A stretch of DNA of 64,000 bases from Polyangiaceae bacterium. Lineage in GTDB: Bacteria > Myxococcota_A > Polyangia > Polyangiales > Polyangiaceae. Of the stretch, positions 39,686-49,103 are shown piece by piece. The stretch is taken from the NCBI GenBank assembly GCA_029261965.1, contig JAJDAH010000053.1, forward strand, positions 1-64,000, in the 5' to 3' direction. Each line of letters opens with the position of its first letter. Position 1 is the stretch's first letter. The position numbers were made by a program, and so were the translations under genes. Under the pieces are notes generated by a model. The model saw nothing but the letters and a program-made list of their open reading frames with translations. It did not search any database and was not told the DNA's origin.

Positions 39686-41380
39686 ATGCTGCCTAAATTA
39701 CTGATTTTTTGTCTGTTCGTAGTTTTGGCCGGCTGTTCGGATGGTGGTGGCCAACACGGCACTTCGAACGCCGGGGCGAGCTCATCCGGCGGCTGTCTGG
39801 CGGACTGCATCGCCGCGACGGGGAACCTTCCCGGTTGCCGCGCCGCGTGCGGCGTCGACGGCGTTGGAGGCGACGTGGGGACGGGAGGTGCCGTCGCGAC
39901 CGGCGGAACTTCGAATGCGGCCGGCGCGCCCGGGACTGGGGGAGTGCCGGCAACCGGCGGCGCCGTGGGGGTTGGCGGCGCGCCGGGCAGTGGGGGAGCT
40001 GCCGGCGTTGGAGGGGCGGGCGGCGGCGGACCTACGCCGCTCGGGGCGCCGGGCACATCGTGTTCTTGTGATTCGGAGTGCGCGGGGGATACCGCCCATC
40101 CGGGCGTTTGTGTCTTCGGCATCTGCATGACGCGGGCAACCGGTGCGTGCTCGAGCGGGTCGAGCGCGGAGTGCACCGCCGGTTCGCGATGCTGGGAACT
40201 ACGTGACAATCCCGGCGCACACCTCTGCTGGCCGGATTGTGCCGCGGTCAGTTGCGACGGGATCTGCGACAGCGACGGCTCGTGCACCTACCCGAGCGAC
40301 GGCACCTGCGATCCGGCGTGCGGCTCGCATTGTCCTCCGGACGCAGCGCCGTGCTCGCCGTCGAACCCCACGGGTTTTTGTGGCGATCCAAACGAGCAGT
40401 GCATCGACGGCGGCTGCGTCCTGCCGTGCTCCGCCACCCATCCGACCGGCGCGTGCCCGCCAGGGCGCAACTGCGAAGCGGGAGTTTGCATCTCCGCTGG
40501 AGGGTGTCCGGACTGGGAGTGCACCGGCACCAGCTGCGACGAGATCATCCTGATGCCCGGGTCCACGGACCCGAACAGCGCTCAGGCGCTGGCGGACGGC
40601 TACTACCTCGCGCACCGCGTGAAGTACTCGTACCTGCGTCGGGATCTCACGATGCTCACGCAGTACGCCGCTTGCGAAGTCGCCAACCGCTACCCAGGAA
40701 CGACGCCCCTCGGGCTCGGGGACTTGGCCCAAGCCGACGGAAGAACCCCAGGGGTGGACGTCGGCAATCCGCGGCATCTGACGAGCACGCATCGCGGCAA
40801 CGACCTGGACATCGCCTATTACCAAACCGACGGCCTCAACGACACGCAGATCATCTGCGGGGATGGCAGCGACAACAACGGGAACAGTTGCTGCGGCAAC
40901 TTCAACGACGGTCGCTTCTGCACCACGGAGCAGAACATCGTCGACTGGCCGAGGCAGGCGTTCTTCTTCGCGAAGATGGCGGTCAAACCCGAAGCGCGAA
41001 TCTTCGGTATCGACCAGACGCTGGCGGATGACTTCACCTTCCACCTCGACCAGCTGCTGGTGCAAGGCGACATCACTCAGGCGGAACGAAGCAACATCCG
41101 ACTCGGGTACGGCGCCGCTGGTAGCTGGCAGTTCCACCACCACCACGTCCACCTGAGCTACTGCCGCATCGGGTTCACCGGTAGCGGCTGCCCGAGACCG
41201 ATGGTCCTCGGACCCCAAGGAGAGAAGGTGATCTTGTTCGCGCCGCCGTGGACCGAAGCCACCCGCGGCCCGCTCAGCTCCGGAAGCCTCGACGAGCTCT
41301 TGCTCGGCCCAGCGCACCACGAGCTCGCCACGCACTTCGCGCCGCCGGCATCGACGGCCAAGGGGTTTCCGATGAGGTGA
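39686..41380 (+). CDS. Lipoprotein with LAS-type murein metallopeptidase-like domain
   Basis: A 564-residue protein, lipobox VVLAGC (Cys17), then a Gly/Ala/Thr linker (about 20-125). A Cys-rich region (CSCDSECAGD, CWELRDNPGAHLCWPDC, CDPACGSHCPP) follows. The C-terminal 280 residues resemble MepA/M15-type LAS peptidases: DLAQADGRTPGV, then STHRGNDLDIAYY supplying His369 and Asp375, then WQFHHHHVHLSYC supplying late His. The H-to-D spacing is one residue shorter than in MepA. It could trim peptidoglycan or D-amino-acid peptides. Catalysis is inferred. Confidence 0.65.
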   Translation: MLPKLLIFCLFVVLAGCSDGGGQHGTSNAGASSSGGCLADCIAATGNLPGCRAACGVDGVGGDVGTGGAVATGGTSNAAGAPGTGGVPATGGAVGVGGAPGSGGAAGVGGAGGGGPTPLGAPGTSCSCDSECAGDTAHPGVCVFGICMTRATGACSSGSSAECTAGSRCWELRDNPGAHLCWPDCAAVSCDGICDSDGSCTYPSDGTCDPACGSHCPPDAAPCSPSNPTGFCGDPNEQCIDGGCVLPCSATHPTGACPPGRNCEAGVCISAGGCPDWECTGTSCDEIILMPGSTDPNSAQALADGYYLAHRVKYSYLRRDLTMLTQYAACEVANRYPGTTPLGLGDLAQADGRTPGVDVGNPRHLTSTHRGNDLDIAYYQTDGLNDTQIICGDGSDNNGNSCCGNFNDGRFCTTEQNIVDWPRQAFFFAKMAVKPEARIFGIDQTLADDFTFHLDQLLVQGDITQAERSNIRLGYGAAGSWQFHHHHVHLSYCRIGFTGSGCPRPMVLGPQGEKVILFAPPWTEATRGPLSSGSLDELLLGPAHHELATHFAPPASTAKGFPMR

Positions 41381-41387
41381 GGCCGCG

Positions 41388-41512
41388 TATGCGAAGGTGT
41401 TTTCTGCGCTCGAGCACACGGGCTTCCAGGAGAAGGAGCGCCGCGCCGCGCTCGATGTCATGCGCTCCCACGTGGGAGCAGAACCAACGCCAGAGACGCT
41501 GCTCCAGGCAGT
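41388..41512 (+). pseudogene. HNH-endonuclease-type C-terminal remnant
   Basis: In the frame of 41394 the + strand reads KVFSALEHTGFQEKERRAAL, then DVMRSHVGAEPTPETLLQAV. This resembles the helical C-terminus seen in some myxobacterial HNH endonucleases. No HNH catalytic part is present, the start is lost and the frame merges into the Cys-rich relic. A minor, low-confidence relic. Confidence 0.35.
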
Positions 41513-41836
41513 GGCACCGGCGGGGCGCCCATGGGCGGCACCTGCACCGAGGTCTGCACCGACAACGCAATCTGCGACGACGGCTACACCGGCAACGGCG
41601 GGACCAGGGCCTGCGAGTGCGTCGACGACGTCCTTTGCGCATCTGCAGCCAACTCGGAAATCGACCTGAGCCGCCCGTGCACGGCGCACGGCGATTGCAC
41701 CGGAAGCAACGAGTTCTGCGTCAAGGCTGGAAACGGGATGAACGCGTGTGGGCAAGACTCGAGCGGCGGCCCCTACTTCAACGATTCGATCCCGAGCGCT
41801 TTCGTCTATCCTGATCTCGGGAGAACAGGGAATTGA
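41504..41836 (+). pseudogene. Cys-rich lipoprotein fragment lacking signal peptide
   Basis: The frame from about 41504 gives a short Gly-rich linker (PGSGTGGAPMGGTC) and then a 100-residue Cys-rich domain (TEVCTDNAICDDGYTGNGG, CECVDDVLC, CTAHGDC, FCVKAGNGMNACG), EGF-like in pattern. The normal lipobox leader expected before the linker is absent. Starting at the ATG at 41531 would leave the Cys-rich domain in the cytosol. It looks like a 5'-truncated lipoprotein gene, possibly joined to the HNH remnant. Confidence 0.5.
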
Positions 41837-42036
41837 GCATGCAGTCGCCCCGTGAACCGACCGCAGTCGCCGAGTACGACGCCGGATGGCAGTGGCGCAT
41901 CGCTTCGGTTGCAGCTCGCCCAACTCGGCCAGCGAGCTGGGCAAGCGTCGGCTCGCGCTCGGCGCGGGTCGGTAGCTAATTCCATGGGTAATAGAGTGAG
42001 ACCGCTCAGCATGGCGAGTAGGCTCTGCGGCCAGGT
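41837..42036. other. Intergenic stretch upstream of TPR lipoprotein
   Basis: 200 bp before the large TPR lipoprotein gene. No repeat, terminator or clear promoter box is recognised. Confidence 0.4.
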
Positions 42037-44325
42037 ATGATCCGCAAGCGCAGACGTGGCCCTACTCGCCGGTGGAGGAATCGACTCGTCGAAAAGGTCG
42101 TTCTTGCGTCCACTCTCGCGACGGCGCCTCTCGCAGGCGGCTGCGCGCCCTCGCCCGGACCGCCGGCGGCGTCGACTCCGCACGCGGCCTCCGGACCGAC
42201 GGGGGATCCTTCGCCGAGCGCTGCGCCACGCGACGGTTGTTTCCCCGTGGAAATATCGCGCGGGCTCGCTTGCGGCAAACGTGCCCCGAGCATGAGTGCC
42301 GCTCCACGCGCAGTGCACTGGCCGAGCGGGGCGCACCTATTTCACTATCCTGCTCGTGCTCCGTGGCGCGCACCCCACATCGACGACGACGCCCTCCGCA
42401 AGGCCCAAGGGCGCGGGTCGGCCGCACCGGACGATCCGACGACTCGCCAGCTCGACGTAGCCGACCGGGCGTTCGCCAACGCGGTGTTGCACGAAGTGAA
42501 GCGCGCCGGCAAACCACTCCGACTCGGTCTCTGGCGGACGGCGCGCGATGCCTATGCCAAGGCTTCGAAGACCGCTGGGGACGCACATCCGCTCGGCGCT
42601 TACTCGCAGTATCGACTGACGCGCGCTCTTTGGAACCTCGGAGAAGTCGATGAGGCTCTGAAAACGCTCCTCGGGTTGCTCCGCACCTTCGACACGAAGT
42701 CGTCGCTACCCGGCGCGGCCGTCGTTCGCCAGCGTGCCCTTCGTGACGTCGTTGCGTTGTACGCCGAGAGCTCGGACTCGCCGGAGCAGAGCCACCGTCG
42801 GCTATCCGCCGCTGCAGATGCTCCTGCCACTGTCGTGAAGCTCGAGGAAAATCTCAGCGAACACTATCTGGAGCTCGGGCGCTACGACGACGCCCGAGCC
42901 GTGCTCGACCGTCTCGCCGAGAGACAAGTCGCGCGGCGGTGCGTTCACGGTGCGCGTGCAGTGGCGATCTCGATTGTCGAAAACCCCGGCGACGTCGGAG
43001 GACTCCTCGACCGAATTCGCCATCAGCTGACGCTGCAGAAGCAGTCGCAAGGCAAAACGAAAGAGGCACGCGCCTGTCGCGACGCGACTGTCGTCTCGAT
43101 CGTCGAGCTCGCGAGCGCGTGGCACACTGAAGCCGTCGGCTGGAACGGCATCCGCGGCTCGCGCGACGGGCGCACGCTCGACGGCGTGGCGACGCTGCTT
43201 CGGCTGCTCGACGAGCGCTTCTCGCCAGAAGCCCTCGAGGCGGTGAGGTTCGGGGGATTGCCAGAGGCGAACCGACCCACTCGTATCCGAATTCGGCTAG
43301 CGTTGGCCGAGCTCGAGCGTCGGCAGTGGAAAGTCGAGTCGTGCGGTCCGAGCTTCCTGTTGGCGTATGAGGCCGCGAATAGCCCCGCAACGCGCGCTGC
43401 CGCGCTCGAAGGCGCCGTGCATTGCTACGGACACGAAGTGCAAGACCGCAGCAGACGGGCGCACGCGAAGAAGGGCATCGTCCCGATCGGAGAGACCGAG
43501 AAGCAGTTCCTCGAGCTCAGCAAACGGAATCTATGCGAGGTGGCGCTGGATTCGGCCGACCCCCTGGCCTACGATCGCCGACTCGACTTCGAGGTCGGGC
43601 GTGGGCGGGTGTACTACCTCGCCCACCACTGGGAGCAGGCGGTCGCTTCACTCGAGCGTCTGGCATTCGAGACGGGGCACCCTCAGGCCCGAGAAGCGGC
43701 GGCCATGTACCTCGTGTCGCTTCACCGATTGCACGAAAAATCGAGCCGCGCCTCGTGCCAGAACCGCCTTCTCGCCGACAAACCGAAGCTCGTCGAGATG
43801 CATTGTTCGAACGCCGACGAAGACGACGCGGAGCTCGCACATCTCGCCGTCTCCGGAGTGACCGCGCCCGCTGGCCGAACCCGCCTCAGCCCTTGCGAAG
43901 CCCTTTCAGCGGTCGGGACTCCGCCTCTTCCGCTTCCAGAGCCGCCTCCCCACGACCGGCCCCCGCGCCCTCGCTTCGACAGCGTATCGGTGAGTGGCAA
44001 CGCCATACCAGAACACGTCTCCTGGGTGGTCGGGCTACACGCCGGGCAGATCGAGCGCTGCTACACGGCGGCGCTGCGCCGAAATCCCTACCTCGAAGGC
44101 GAGCACGCGACATCGATCGTCGTCGCGCGCGACGGATCGGTGAGCGACGCTGCGACGCGATCGACTACCCACGGCGACGGCGAGCTGAGCGAGTGCATTC
44201 GTCGAGTCCTTCTGAAGATTCGTTTCGTGCCGCCGGAAGGCGGCACGATCCGGATCGACCAGGCGCTCCGCCTCAGCCGGACGCGCGGTGCCTGGTTTCC
44301 GGCCCAGGCGCGGATCCGTCAATAG
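42037..44325 (+). CDS. TPR-rich lipoprotein with AgmX/PglI-type C-terminal domain
   Basis: A 762-residue protein. Basic start, then lipobox LAGGC (Cys36) and a Pro/Ser/Ala linker. A long helical solenoid follows with TPR-like units (GAYSQYRLTRALWNLGEVDE, ENLSEHYLELGRYDDARAVL, RGRVYYLAHHWEQAVASLER). The last 100 residues carry an AgmX/PglI domain: GLHAGQIERCYTAALRRNPY, then SIVVARDGSVSDAATRST, then CIRRVLLKIRFVPPEGG. TPR plus this domain recalls myxobacterial motility/envelope scaffolds such as PglI. It is followed at 44424 by the hybrid kinase on the same strand. Confidence 0.8.
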   Translation: MIRKRRRGPTRRWRNRLVEKVVLASTLATAPLAGGCAPSPGPPAASTPHAASGPTGDPSPSAAPRDGCFPVEISRGLACGKRAPSMSAAPRAVHWPSGAHLFHYPARAPWRAPHIDDDALRKAQGRGSAAPDDPTTRQLDVADRAFANAVLHEVKRAGKPLRLGLWRTARDAYAKASKTAGDAHPLGAYSQYRLTRALWNLGEVDEALKTLLGLLRTFDTKSSLPGAAVVRQRALRDVVALYAESSDSPEQSHRRLSAAADAPATVVKLEENLSEHYLELGRYDDARAVLDRLAERQVARRCVHGARAVAISIVENPGDVGGLLDRIRHQLTLQKQSQGKTKEARACRDATVVSIVELASAWHTEAVGWNGIRGSRDGRTLDGVATLLRLLDERFSPEALEAVRFGGLPEANRPTRIRIRLALAELERRQWKVESCGPSFLLAYEAANSPATRAAALEGAVHCYGHEVQDRSRRAHAKKGIVPIGETEKQFLELSKRNLCEVALDSADPLAYDRRLDFEVGRGRVYYLAHHWEQAVASLERLAFETGHPQAREAAAMYLVSLHRLHEKSSRASCQNRLLADKPKLVEMHCSNADEDDAELAHLAVSGVTAPAGRTRLSPCEALSAVGTPPLPLPEPPPHDRPPRPRFDSVSVSGNAIPEHVSWVVGLHAGQIERCYTAALRRNPYLEGEHATSIVVARDGSVSDAATRSTTHGDGELSECIRRVLLKIRFVPPEGGTIRIDQALRLSRTRGAWFPAQARIRQ

Positions 44326-44423
44326 GGACAGGCGTTTTGGGCACCTCGTAGCTCACGGCGAGAGTGTATGCTCATGGATTCTCCGCTCGTGCCGTTCTGC
44401 CGCTTTCAGGTACCCCCAGATTC

Positions 44424-46862
44424 ATGAGCTCCCGCCTCGAAGCCCCACCGGACGAAGCGGACGGCGCCGAGGAACCCGTCAGCGAGCTCGTTTCGTCGCG
44501 GTCCGAGGGGCTCTACCGCGGACTGTTCGAGCACGCCCACGACGCGATTCTCGTTCTCGACCCGGACGGCGAACGCGTGCTCGAGGTGAATCGGCGGGCT
44601 TGCGAGCTGTACGGCTACTCGAGAGAGCAATTCTTGGGGCTGTCGATTCGGGACATGGCGCCCCGCCCCGCAGACCACAAGACCGAAGAGGTCATCCGGG
44701 TCGGCCACGTGGATACGTTCGAAACGATGCACCGTCGCGCGGACGGCTCGAACATGTACCTCGAAGTGAACGGCGCGATGGTCGACTTCGATGGTCGGCC
44801 GGCGATTTTGAGCATCAACCGGGATGTTTCCGCTCGTCGCGAGGCCGAACAGGAGCTGGTGCGTTTCAACCGCCGCTTGAGCATGAGCAAAACCATCGAC
44901 GGCGCGGTCGTTCGTGGCGAGACGGTGCGGAACGTGAGCGCCGAGGCGGTCGAGCTCTTGTGTTCGGAGCTCGACGCGGAGCGCGCGAGCGTGGTCATGT
45001 ACGACTTCGACGCTCGAGTGGCTTGGTTGCTCGCCGAAACCGGAGTCCCCGGTGTTTTCAGCGCTGACGGGACCGATTCGAGCTTGCTCGCGCAGTGGCG
45101 AATCGAGTTGGACGACGAGGTTCACGACGTGGAGTACGTGCCCGACCTCGGCGCGCTCGAGTCGCTGACTCCGCGGCGCCAAAGGCTGCTGGAGAAAGGC
45201 GTGCACAGCGTGCTGACCGTGCCGTTGGTTTTTCACGGCCGGCGGTTGGGCGAGTTGAACCTCGCCTCCCGAAAGTTCGACGCGTTCGACCGGCCGAGTC
45301 GAGATTTCGCGCGTGCCATGGCCGACGACCTCGTCGTCGCGGTGGATGGTGCACAAAGCCGGGAGGCGCTCGAAGTCGAGCGCGAGCGGCTCAAGTCGAT
45401 CCTCGATCATCTGCCCGAGGGCGTCGTGCTGCTCGATTCGGAAGCTCGCCTCTCCCTCGCCAACAAGATCGGCCGCGACTACCTGCGCACGCTGGCCCAC
45501 GACTCGGACGGCGGCGCAATTCGTGCGCTCGGTCACTACTCGCTCGAGGAGCTCGCGGACGCCGTGGAGCGCACCGAGATCTCTGGTTCCGGCAACCGCT
45601 ACTTCTCCGTGCAAGTGCTTCGAGTCGACGAGCCGGGCGGTCGAACGAGCGGCTACGTGCTCGTGCTACGTGACACGACCGACGACCGTGAAATCCAGGC
45701 GAAGGTTCGAGAGCACGATCGGCTCGCGGCGGTGGGACAACTGGCGGCAGGAATTGCTCACGACTTCAACAACCTGCTTCAGACGGTTTCGACCTGCGTA
45801 GAGCTCGCCCTCGAAGACGACGGCGCTGGTCGCGAGCAGCTCGAGACGATTCGCGACCAGTCGCGACGCGGCGCGCTCCTCATCCGGCAGATCCTCGACT
45901 TCAGTCGTCGATCGATTTCGACCCGGGCTCCGACCGATCTTCGGGAGCTTCTTGCGTCCGTCGGGGCAATGCTGCGCCACTCGATTCCTGAAAGCATATC
46001 CGTGGGACTGAACCTCGGCACCAAGCCGCTGTTCGCGGAGGTCGACCCGGCGCAGATCCAACAGGTCGTCACGAACCTGTGCGTGAACGCGCGCGACGCC
46101 ATGCCGCGCGGCGGCAGACTGACCATCAGCTTGTTCCCGCACGACGAGCCGGAGCGCGACCACGGCAGCTCGCGCTCCCCCGAACCGGGCAACTGGGTTG
46201 CCATTCGCCTCACGGATACCGGCGAGGGGATCCCCGACGACGTGCTTCCGCACATCTTCGAACCGTTCTTCACGACGAAGACTCCGGATCACGGTACCGG
46301 CCTCGGCCTGTCACAGGTGTACGGGATCGTGCAGCAGCACGAGGGATGCTTGGACGTCGACAGCCACACCAAAGGCACCGTGGTCACCGCCTACTTCAAA
46401 CGGTTGGACGGCTTCTTTGCCAAGTCCCGATCGAGCCGGCCCCCGTCCAGCCTGCCCCGAGGCAACACCCAACGGGTGCTCCTGGTGGAAGACGATGCCG
46501 TGCTGCGCCGTTCGCTCGAGAGGCTCGTGTCGAGGATGGGCTACCGGGTTCTTGTCGCAGCGGATGGTGAAGAGGGGATGCGCGTGTTCAACGAGCATCG
46601 AGACGACATCGACATGGTGCTGACGGACATGGTGATGCCGAGGGTCGGCGGGGTCGAGCTCTGCCGACGGATCCGCGAACAGGCCCCGGACCTCCCGGTC
46701 GTGATCATGAGCGGCTACCCCCTCGAGCAGGAGGGGCGCAAGCTCATCAGCGAGGGCGTCAACGACTGGATTGGTAAACCGTTCTCGAAGGAGCAGATCG
46801 CACGAGTGCTCGCGAAGGCGGTGGACAAGCGCGAGCGGGCAAAGGGGGAACCGGAGCCGTGA
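44424..46862 (+). CDS. Hybrid sensor histidine kinase (PAS-GAF-PAS-HK-REC)
   Basis: ATG at 44424 (MSSRLEAPP) is chosen; a GTG 20 codons upstream is also open. 812 residues, no membrane segment. Order: PAS (about 28-145, NRRACELYGYSREQFLG), GAF (165-320), second PAS (335-435), HisKA with the phospho-acceptor His446 in AAGIAHDFNNLL, HATPase_c (NLCVNARDAM, DTGEGIP, GTGLGLSQVYG), and a receiver with Asp735 in VLTDMVMP and Lys in WIGKPF. It is a soluble hybrid kinase passing phosphate from H446 to D735. The input signal is unknown. Confidence 0.93.
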   Translation: MSSRLEAPPDEADGAEEPVSELVSSRSEGLYRGLFEHAHDAILVLDPDGERVLEVNRRACELYGYSREQFLGLSIRDMAPRPADHKTEEVIRVGHVDTFETMHRRADGSNMYLEVNGAMVDFDGRPAILSINRDVSARREAEQELVRFNRRLSMSKTIDGAVVRGETVRNVSAEAVELLCSELDAERASVVMYDFDARVAWLLAETGVPGVFSADGTDSSLLAQWRIELDDEVHDVEYVPDLGALESLTPRRQRLLEKGVHSVLTVPLVFHGRRLGELNLASRKFDAFDRPSRDFARAMADDLVVAVDGAQSREALEVERERLKSILDHLPEGVVLLDSEARLSLANKIGRDYLRTLAHDSDGGAIRALGHYSLEELADAVERTEISGSGNRYFSVQVLRVDEPGGRTSGYVLVLRDTTDDREIQAKVREHDRLAAVGQLAAGIAHDFNNLLQTVSTCVELALEDDGAGREQLETIRDQSRRGALLIRQILDFSRRSISTRAPTDLRELLASVGAMLRHSIPESISVGLNLGTKPLFAEVDPAQIQQVVTNLCVNARDAMPRGGRLTISLFPHDEPERDHGSSRSPEPGNWVAIRLTDTGEGIPDDVLPHIFEPFFTTKTPDHGTGLGLSQVYGIVQQHEGCLDVDSHTKGTVVTAYFKRLDGFFAKSRSSRPPSSLPRGNTQRVLLVEDDAVLRRSLERLVSRMGYRVLVAADGEEGMRVFNEHRDDIDMVLTDMVMPRVGGVELCRRIREQAPDLPVVIMSGYPLEQEGRKLISEGVNDWIGKPFSKEQIARVLAKAVDKRERAKGEPEP

Positions 46863-46936
46863 CGTTGCGCTCAGCGACGGCCACGAGCTTGCGTCGCCCC
46901 TGACCCGACCGCGGTAGACGGCGCACGCTGTTCAGC

Positions 46937-49009
46937 TCAGCGCTCGTCGGGGCCGATGTCGGGGCTCGGGCCGCGAGCGTCGCTTTCGAAGTCCGTCGCC
47001 GGCGCGAAGCTCGGATCGGCGACGTCGATACACAGGTTGGCTGCCGGCGTCAGGTGATGGTCGCCCGGCCAACTCTCGAGGACGAGAGGGCAGGCTCCGA
47101 CGACGTTCGCTCCGGAGTCCATGTCCACGAGGTTGTTGATCTCCACCGCCGTGCTCAGCGGGACACCGGATTCGTCGAGATAAGCGGCGGCGGTCGAAGC
47201 CCCGGCGGTGACGAGTGTGAAGACGTTCGAGCGGACGACGGCGGGATCGGAGTCCGCCTCCGGTTCGAGAAGGCCGTAGCGCGTGTCACCCGTCCCGGCG
47301 TGGATGATGTTGTTGGCGATGGTTCCGAGCTGATTGCCGGCGACGCTGTTGGAGACCACGTTGATGCCGACGGACTGCCCGCCCACCGGACCGTCCCCCC
47401 CGTAGGCGTAGTTGTTGGCGACGACCGCCGCGCCCGTCGACGTGTCTCGAAAGGTCAGCCAGATGGCCGTCGCGAACGGTGAGATGCCGCCGTGGACCAC
47501 GTTGTTCGTGAACGTCAGATCTCTCGTGTCGACCTGGAGGAACACTCCGATGCAGGCGAAGTCGCAGTTGCCGGTGTAGACGTGGTTCGAATCGACGATT
47601 CCGGAGTTGACGGTGATGCCATGAAGCTCGCTGTTGGTGGCCGCGCTGCCATCGACGATGTTGCCAATGATGCGAGTTTGATCGCCCGCAAAGACGGCGT
47701 CGATGCCGGTGCCCAGCGAAAACTCACTCGAGGAGGGCAAGGTGATGCGATTGTTCGAGATGACCGGATCGCCGAGCTCCACCTCGACGCACGATTGGCG
47801 AAAAGCGGTGGCCGAAGATCCGTTGATGACGTTGCCGTCGACGAGCGCGTCCGAGAAGTGGATGCTCGTCGACAAGCTGCCGACGAGGATCCCGTAGTCC
47901 ACCGAGCTCGACGCGAGCATGTTGATGACGTTGTTTCGAATCGTCGGCGAGCCGAGGGCATGGATGACACGAGATTCGATCGCCCCACCCGGATCGGTAT
48001 CGTTGAAGGTGAACCCGGAGATCTCCGTGGCGCGAGTCGTCGAAGCGTCGGCGACGAGCCCCGCGGGCCCCGGGTTCAAGACCGTCAGGTTGCCGGGAAT
48101 GTCTCGGATCCAGGTCACTGGCTCGTGGCCCCCGAGCAGACTCACGCCTTCGACGACCACGAGCCCAGTTTCGTCGTAGACACCGGGCGCGCCGTCGGCT
48201 GACGCGACGAACACGGGCAGGTCGGCCGGACCGCCGGCGCTTTCGATCGCCATCGATTGCGCGATGCCGGCACCGATGGTGTCGAGCGGGTCGCTTCGAG
48301 TACCGAGCCCGGTGGGCGAGCCGATCGGTGGCGGCGCGACGAAAGTGCCGAGAGGGCCGCAGAAGAGATCCGGCGGATCGGCACTCGTGCAGTCGTTCGT
48401 TACGCCGTCGCCGCAGATCTCCGGAGCACCGGGAAAAACGCGCGCGTCCTGGTCATCACAATCGCCGTCGCAAGTCGTGGCGTCGTCGCCGTCGTCATCG
48501 GTGCACGTCCCGCCATCGCTTCCAGCCGTACCACCGGCGCCTGCCGCGCCCGCCGCACCCGCGGCGCCAGATGTCCCAGCGGCTCCAGCTGTTCCAGCGG
48601 CGCCTGCGTTTCCAGATGTTCCGGCACCGCCGTCGGATCCGCCGACCGATCCACCCACCCCGGCGGATCCCGCCGAGCCACCGACTCCCCCGACTCCCCC
48701 GACTCCCCCGGCGCCTCCGACTCCCCCGAGACCTGCCGCGCCGACGCCCCCATCTCGACCGGCCGAGCCTGCTTCGCCACCATCACCCGCGACGCCAACA
48801 CGTCCCCCGGTTCCACCCGTCCCCATGCCAGCCGTCCCGCCTCGAGCCGAACCGTCGGAGAACGATCCATCGGCCCCCGCGTCCGAGGTCGGACCGTCGG
48901 TGGTTTTTCCACCAATCGCCACCGCGTCCGAACAAGCCGTGGACGACACCAGCGCAAGGAGCCATCCTGCCGAACGCGACCACTTGCCAGCGGAGCAACT
49001 TCCGAACAT
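46937..49009 (-). CDS. Beta-helix lipoprotein with MopE-type motif and long Gly linker
   Basis: A 690-residue protein, lipobox SSTAC (Cys26). The linker (about 30-170) is rich in Gly/Ala/Val/Ser with GVGGxGG and AAGTAG repeats. It is followed by TCTDDDGDDATTCDGDCDDQ and PEICGDGVTNDC, a MopE-like Asp/Cys motif that may bind metal. A parallel beta-helix of about 20 short repeats fills the rest (SPTIRNNVINM, DALVDGNVINGSS, DPVISNNRITLP, NNVVHGGISP). Likely a surface protein. It is divergent from a similar lipoprotein at 49104. Confidence 0.85.
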   Translation of the reverse strand: MFGSCSAGKWSRSAGWLLALVSSTACSDAVAIGGKTTDGPTSDAGADGSFSDGSARGGTAGMGTGGTGGRVGVAGDGGEAGSAGRDGGVGAAGLGGVGGAGGVGGVGGVGGSAGSAGVGGSVGGSDGGAGTSGNAGAAGTAGAAGTSGAAGAAGAAGAGGTAGSDGGTCTDDDGDDATTCDGDCDDQDARVFPGAPEICGDGVTNDCTSADPPDLFCGPLGTFVAPPPIGSPTGLGTRSDPLDTIGAGIAQSMAIESAGGPADLPVFVASADGAPGVYDETGLVVVEGVSLLGGHEPVTWIRDIPGNLTVLNPGPAGLVADASTTRATEISGFTFNDTDPGGAIESRVIHALGSPTIRNNVINMLASSSVDYGILVGSLSTSIHFSDALVDGNVINGSSATAFRQSCVEVELGDPVISNNRITLPSSSEFSLGTGIDAVFAGDQTRIIGNIVDGSAATNSELHGITVNSGIVDSNHVYTGNCDFACIGVFLQVDTRDLTFTNNVVHGGISPFATAIWLTFRDTSTGAAVVANNYAYGGDGPVGGQSVGINVVSNSVAGNQLGTIANNIIHAGTGDTRYGLLEPEADSDPAVVRSNVFTLVTAGASTAAAYLDESGVPLSTAVEINNLVDMDSGANVVGACPLVLESWPGDHHLTPAANLCIDVADPSFAPATDFESDARGPSPDIGPDER

Positions 49010-49103
49010 GGCGTCTAATCGCGAGCCGAGCCGAGCCCGATCACCCGTTTTTCATCGCGTCGCTTTTCGTGATCGGGCTCTGCCCTTGCGCCGATAACTA
49101 GGG

